64,000 bases of DNA from Phaeocystidibacter sp965659415 (lineage in GTDB: Bacteria > Bacteroidota > Bacteroidia > Flavobacteriales > Schleiferiaceae). How positions within the stretch are numbered: position 1 is the first letter of the stretch; each line of letters starts with the position of its first letter. A model generated the notes under the pieces. It made no database searches. It was not told where the DNA came from and worked only from the letters and a program-made list of their open reading frames with translations. The translations under genes and the position numbers were made by a program. The stretch is from assembly GCA_965659415.1 (NCBI GenBank), contig CBFHVA010000011.1, positions 22,065 through 86,064 on the forward strand. Direction: 5' to 3'. Of this stretch, positions 63,005 through 64,000 are shown piece by piece.

Positions 63005-63838
63005 ATGGCAGCTATAGCAGACACAATGCAACACATCAATCCAAAGTACACTTCAGCGGAAGCAAGGAAAACGCTCAGGGAGCAGTTCGATAACGCTCAA
63101 CCTTGCCGCCATCTAGTACTTGATGATTTCTTCAGTCAGGAGGCGGCCGACCTAATGTTTAGCCACTTCCCTCCTCTTGCTTCGCTCAATGTAAAACGCA
63201 AGAGCCTGAATGAGAATAAGTCCGAAGACTACCACTTTGAAAGATGGCACCCCGTATTTGGCGAAGTGCGGGATACGGTTCAAAGCGACGATTTCGCGCA
63301 ATATATGTCAGAAATCACGGGTGTGGAAGGCCTTCGCACCACACCAGATTCATTGGGGTCAGGTGTTCATCAAGGCGGACCCGGTTCATATGTCGATGTC
63401 CATATCGATGTAAACTACAATCCGGAAACCAAACTGTGGCGCAGAATTAATCTACTGGTGTACCTCAACCAGGAGTGGAAAGAAGAATACGGTGGGCACC
63501 TCGAGATTTGGGATAAGGAGATGAAAAACTGCGAACAACGTGTGGCTCCTTGGCACAATCGTGCAGTTATCTTCTACACCGACGAAAACTCTCCTCACGG
63601 TTATTCGAAAATCAATATTCCCGAACACGAATCCAGAAAATCATTCTACACGTATTTCTATACGGAAGTAGGTGAAGGTTTTAGATATTCGGATAGCCGA
63701 TTCATATCTCGTCCAGATGATAATGCTTTCAGAAAGGCTGCCACTGGTTTGAAGGAATCGGTTAAGATTACCGCAAAACGGGTTCTGAAGAAGCTAGGAG
63801 TAAAGAGCTTGGACTTCCAGGATAAAAACAAATACTAG
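63005..63838 (+). CDS. 2-oxoglutarate/Fe(II)-dependent oxygenase family protein
   Basis: A 277-residue cupin-fold dioxygenase of the prolyl-4-hydroxylase-like group. The iron triad is H133 and D135 in VHIDVNYN and H198 in SPHGY, with R211 as the likely 2-oxoglutarate anchor. The GGHLEIWD segment (163-170) is typical of the family (PF13640-like). The substrate may be a protein side chain or a small molecule. It starts 3 nt after the SDR stop, so the two probably act in one pathway. A terminator follows. Confidence 0.85.
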   Translation: MAAIADTMQHINPKYTSAEARKTLREQFDNAQPCRHLVLDDFFSQEAADLMFSHFPPLASLNVKRKSLNENKSEDYHFERWHPVFGEVRDTVQSDDFAQYMSEITGVEGLRTTPDSLGSGVHQGGPGSYVDVHIDVNYNPETKLWRRINLLVYLNQEWKEEYGGHLEIWDKEMKNCEQRVAPWHNRAVIFYTDENSPHGYSKINIPEHESRKSFYTYFYTEVGEGFRYSDSRFISRPDDNAFRKAATGLKESVKITAKRVLKKLGVKSLDFQDKNKY

Positions 63839-63857
63839 GATCAGTCATCGTCAAACA

Positions 63858-63893
63858 AAAAGAGCCCGTATACATAATACGAGCTCTTTTTTT
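63858..63893 (+). terminator. Rho-independent terminator of the SDR-oxygenase operon
   Basis: Arms 63859-63871 and 63877-63889 pair over 13 positions with one mismatch around a 5-nt loop, followed by seven T. The opposite side is A-rich, so it could work in both directions. The last 107 bases of the window hold no recognisable gene. Confidence 0.88.
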
Positions 63894-64000
63894 ATTCTCT
63901 TATGATTCGCTGAACATGTGTCCAGCATATAGGCTGTTTTAGGTCTACAAAAATAACTCACATTTGGGTCGATAGGTTTATTCCTATGTGAATTTAACTA

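Noticed and set aside
63948..63955. Minus-strand TATTTTTG box near the window end
   Set aside because: No minus-strand gene follows; the next downstream element is a terminator, so the match is probably chance.
1..64000. CRISPR array, tRNA, rRNA, prophage or insertion sequence
   Set aside because: No regular short repeats, no cloverleaf-like sequence in the gaps, and no transposase, integrase or phage gene was seen.

Overview
The window reads as a chromosomal segment of a free-living, probably marine member of the Bacteroidota, order Flavobacteriales. Several things point there. Secreted proteins carry type IX secretion (T9SS) C-terminal sorting domains of both type A and type B. SecD and SecF are fused. 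Glutamine synthetase is of type III. There is a TPR/beta-propeller/OmpA protein of PorE type, a carboxypeptidase-regulatory-domain TonB receptor, an Omp28-like lipoprotein and a DUF4834 protein. Start codons mostly lack Shine-Dalgarno sequences and are preceded by TAnnTTTG promoter boxes. A Cryomorphaceae/Schleiferiaceae-like genus is my guess; the sequence alone does not fix it. I saw no tRNA or rRNA gene, insertion sequence, prophage or CRISPR array.

Layout. 1-16.4 kb: a minus-strand operon purM-prfA-pyrF (pyrF cut by the window edge), an OmpA/LysM envelope protein, type III glutamine synthetase, tatA plus a Ca2+/Na+ antiporter, and secDF; then, on the plus strand, a large FG-GAP T9SS cargo protein and a DCC-family thiol protein; mdh on the minus strand. 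16.5-31.8 kb: gyrB, a TPR protein translationally coupled to an outer-membrane barrel, ftsE with a GT2 glycosyltransferase, a GT4 glycosyltransferase, queA with a secreted protein, a PAP2 phosphatase, an endonuclease/exonuclease/phosphatase-fold protein and an Omp28-like lipoprotein. 32.1-42.0 kb: pyrG-yidC, a TonB-dependent receptor, holA, rlmH, nadC-yihY and a DUF2147 protein.

42.1-57.8 kb is the most accessory part. A surface-polysaccharide locus holds a WecF-like transferase, a DegT/DnrJ sugar aminotransferase, a Wzx-type flippase, three PAPS-type sulfotransferases and a YfhO-family membrane protein. It is bracketed by two paralogous LamG proteins with type B T9SS sorting domains, and a GT4 enzyme lies just outside in the carB operon. 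The likely product is a sulfated or amino-sugar-containing glycan, possibly displayed with the T9SS adhesins. 57.8-64 kb: carB (without its allosteric domain) with DUF4834, rpmH with a clear promoter, a DUF4397 T9SS cargo protein, and an SDR/2-oxoglutarate oxygenase pair.

The most unusual non-coding signal is a 74-bp stretch at 31972-32045 between two facing terminators. It can fold as two hairpins, with the loop of the first complementary over 9 bp to a segment just after the second, a pseudoknot-like arrangement. Other points are three genes whose -7 box lies only 4-5 nt before the ATG (possible leaderless mRNAs), a 38-codon single-pass membrane protein candidate upstream of queA, and two tail-to-tail coding overlaps.
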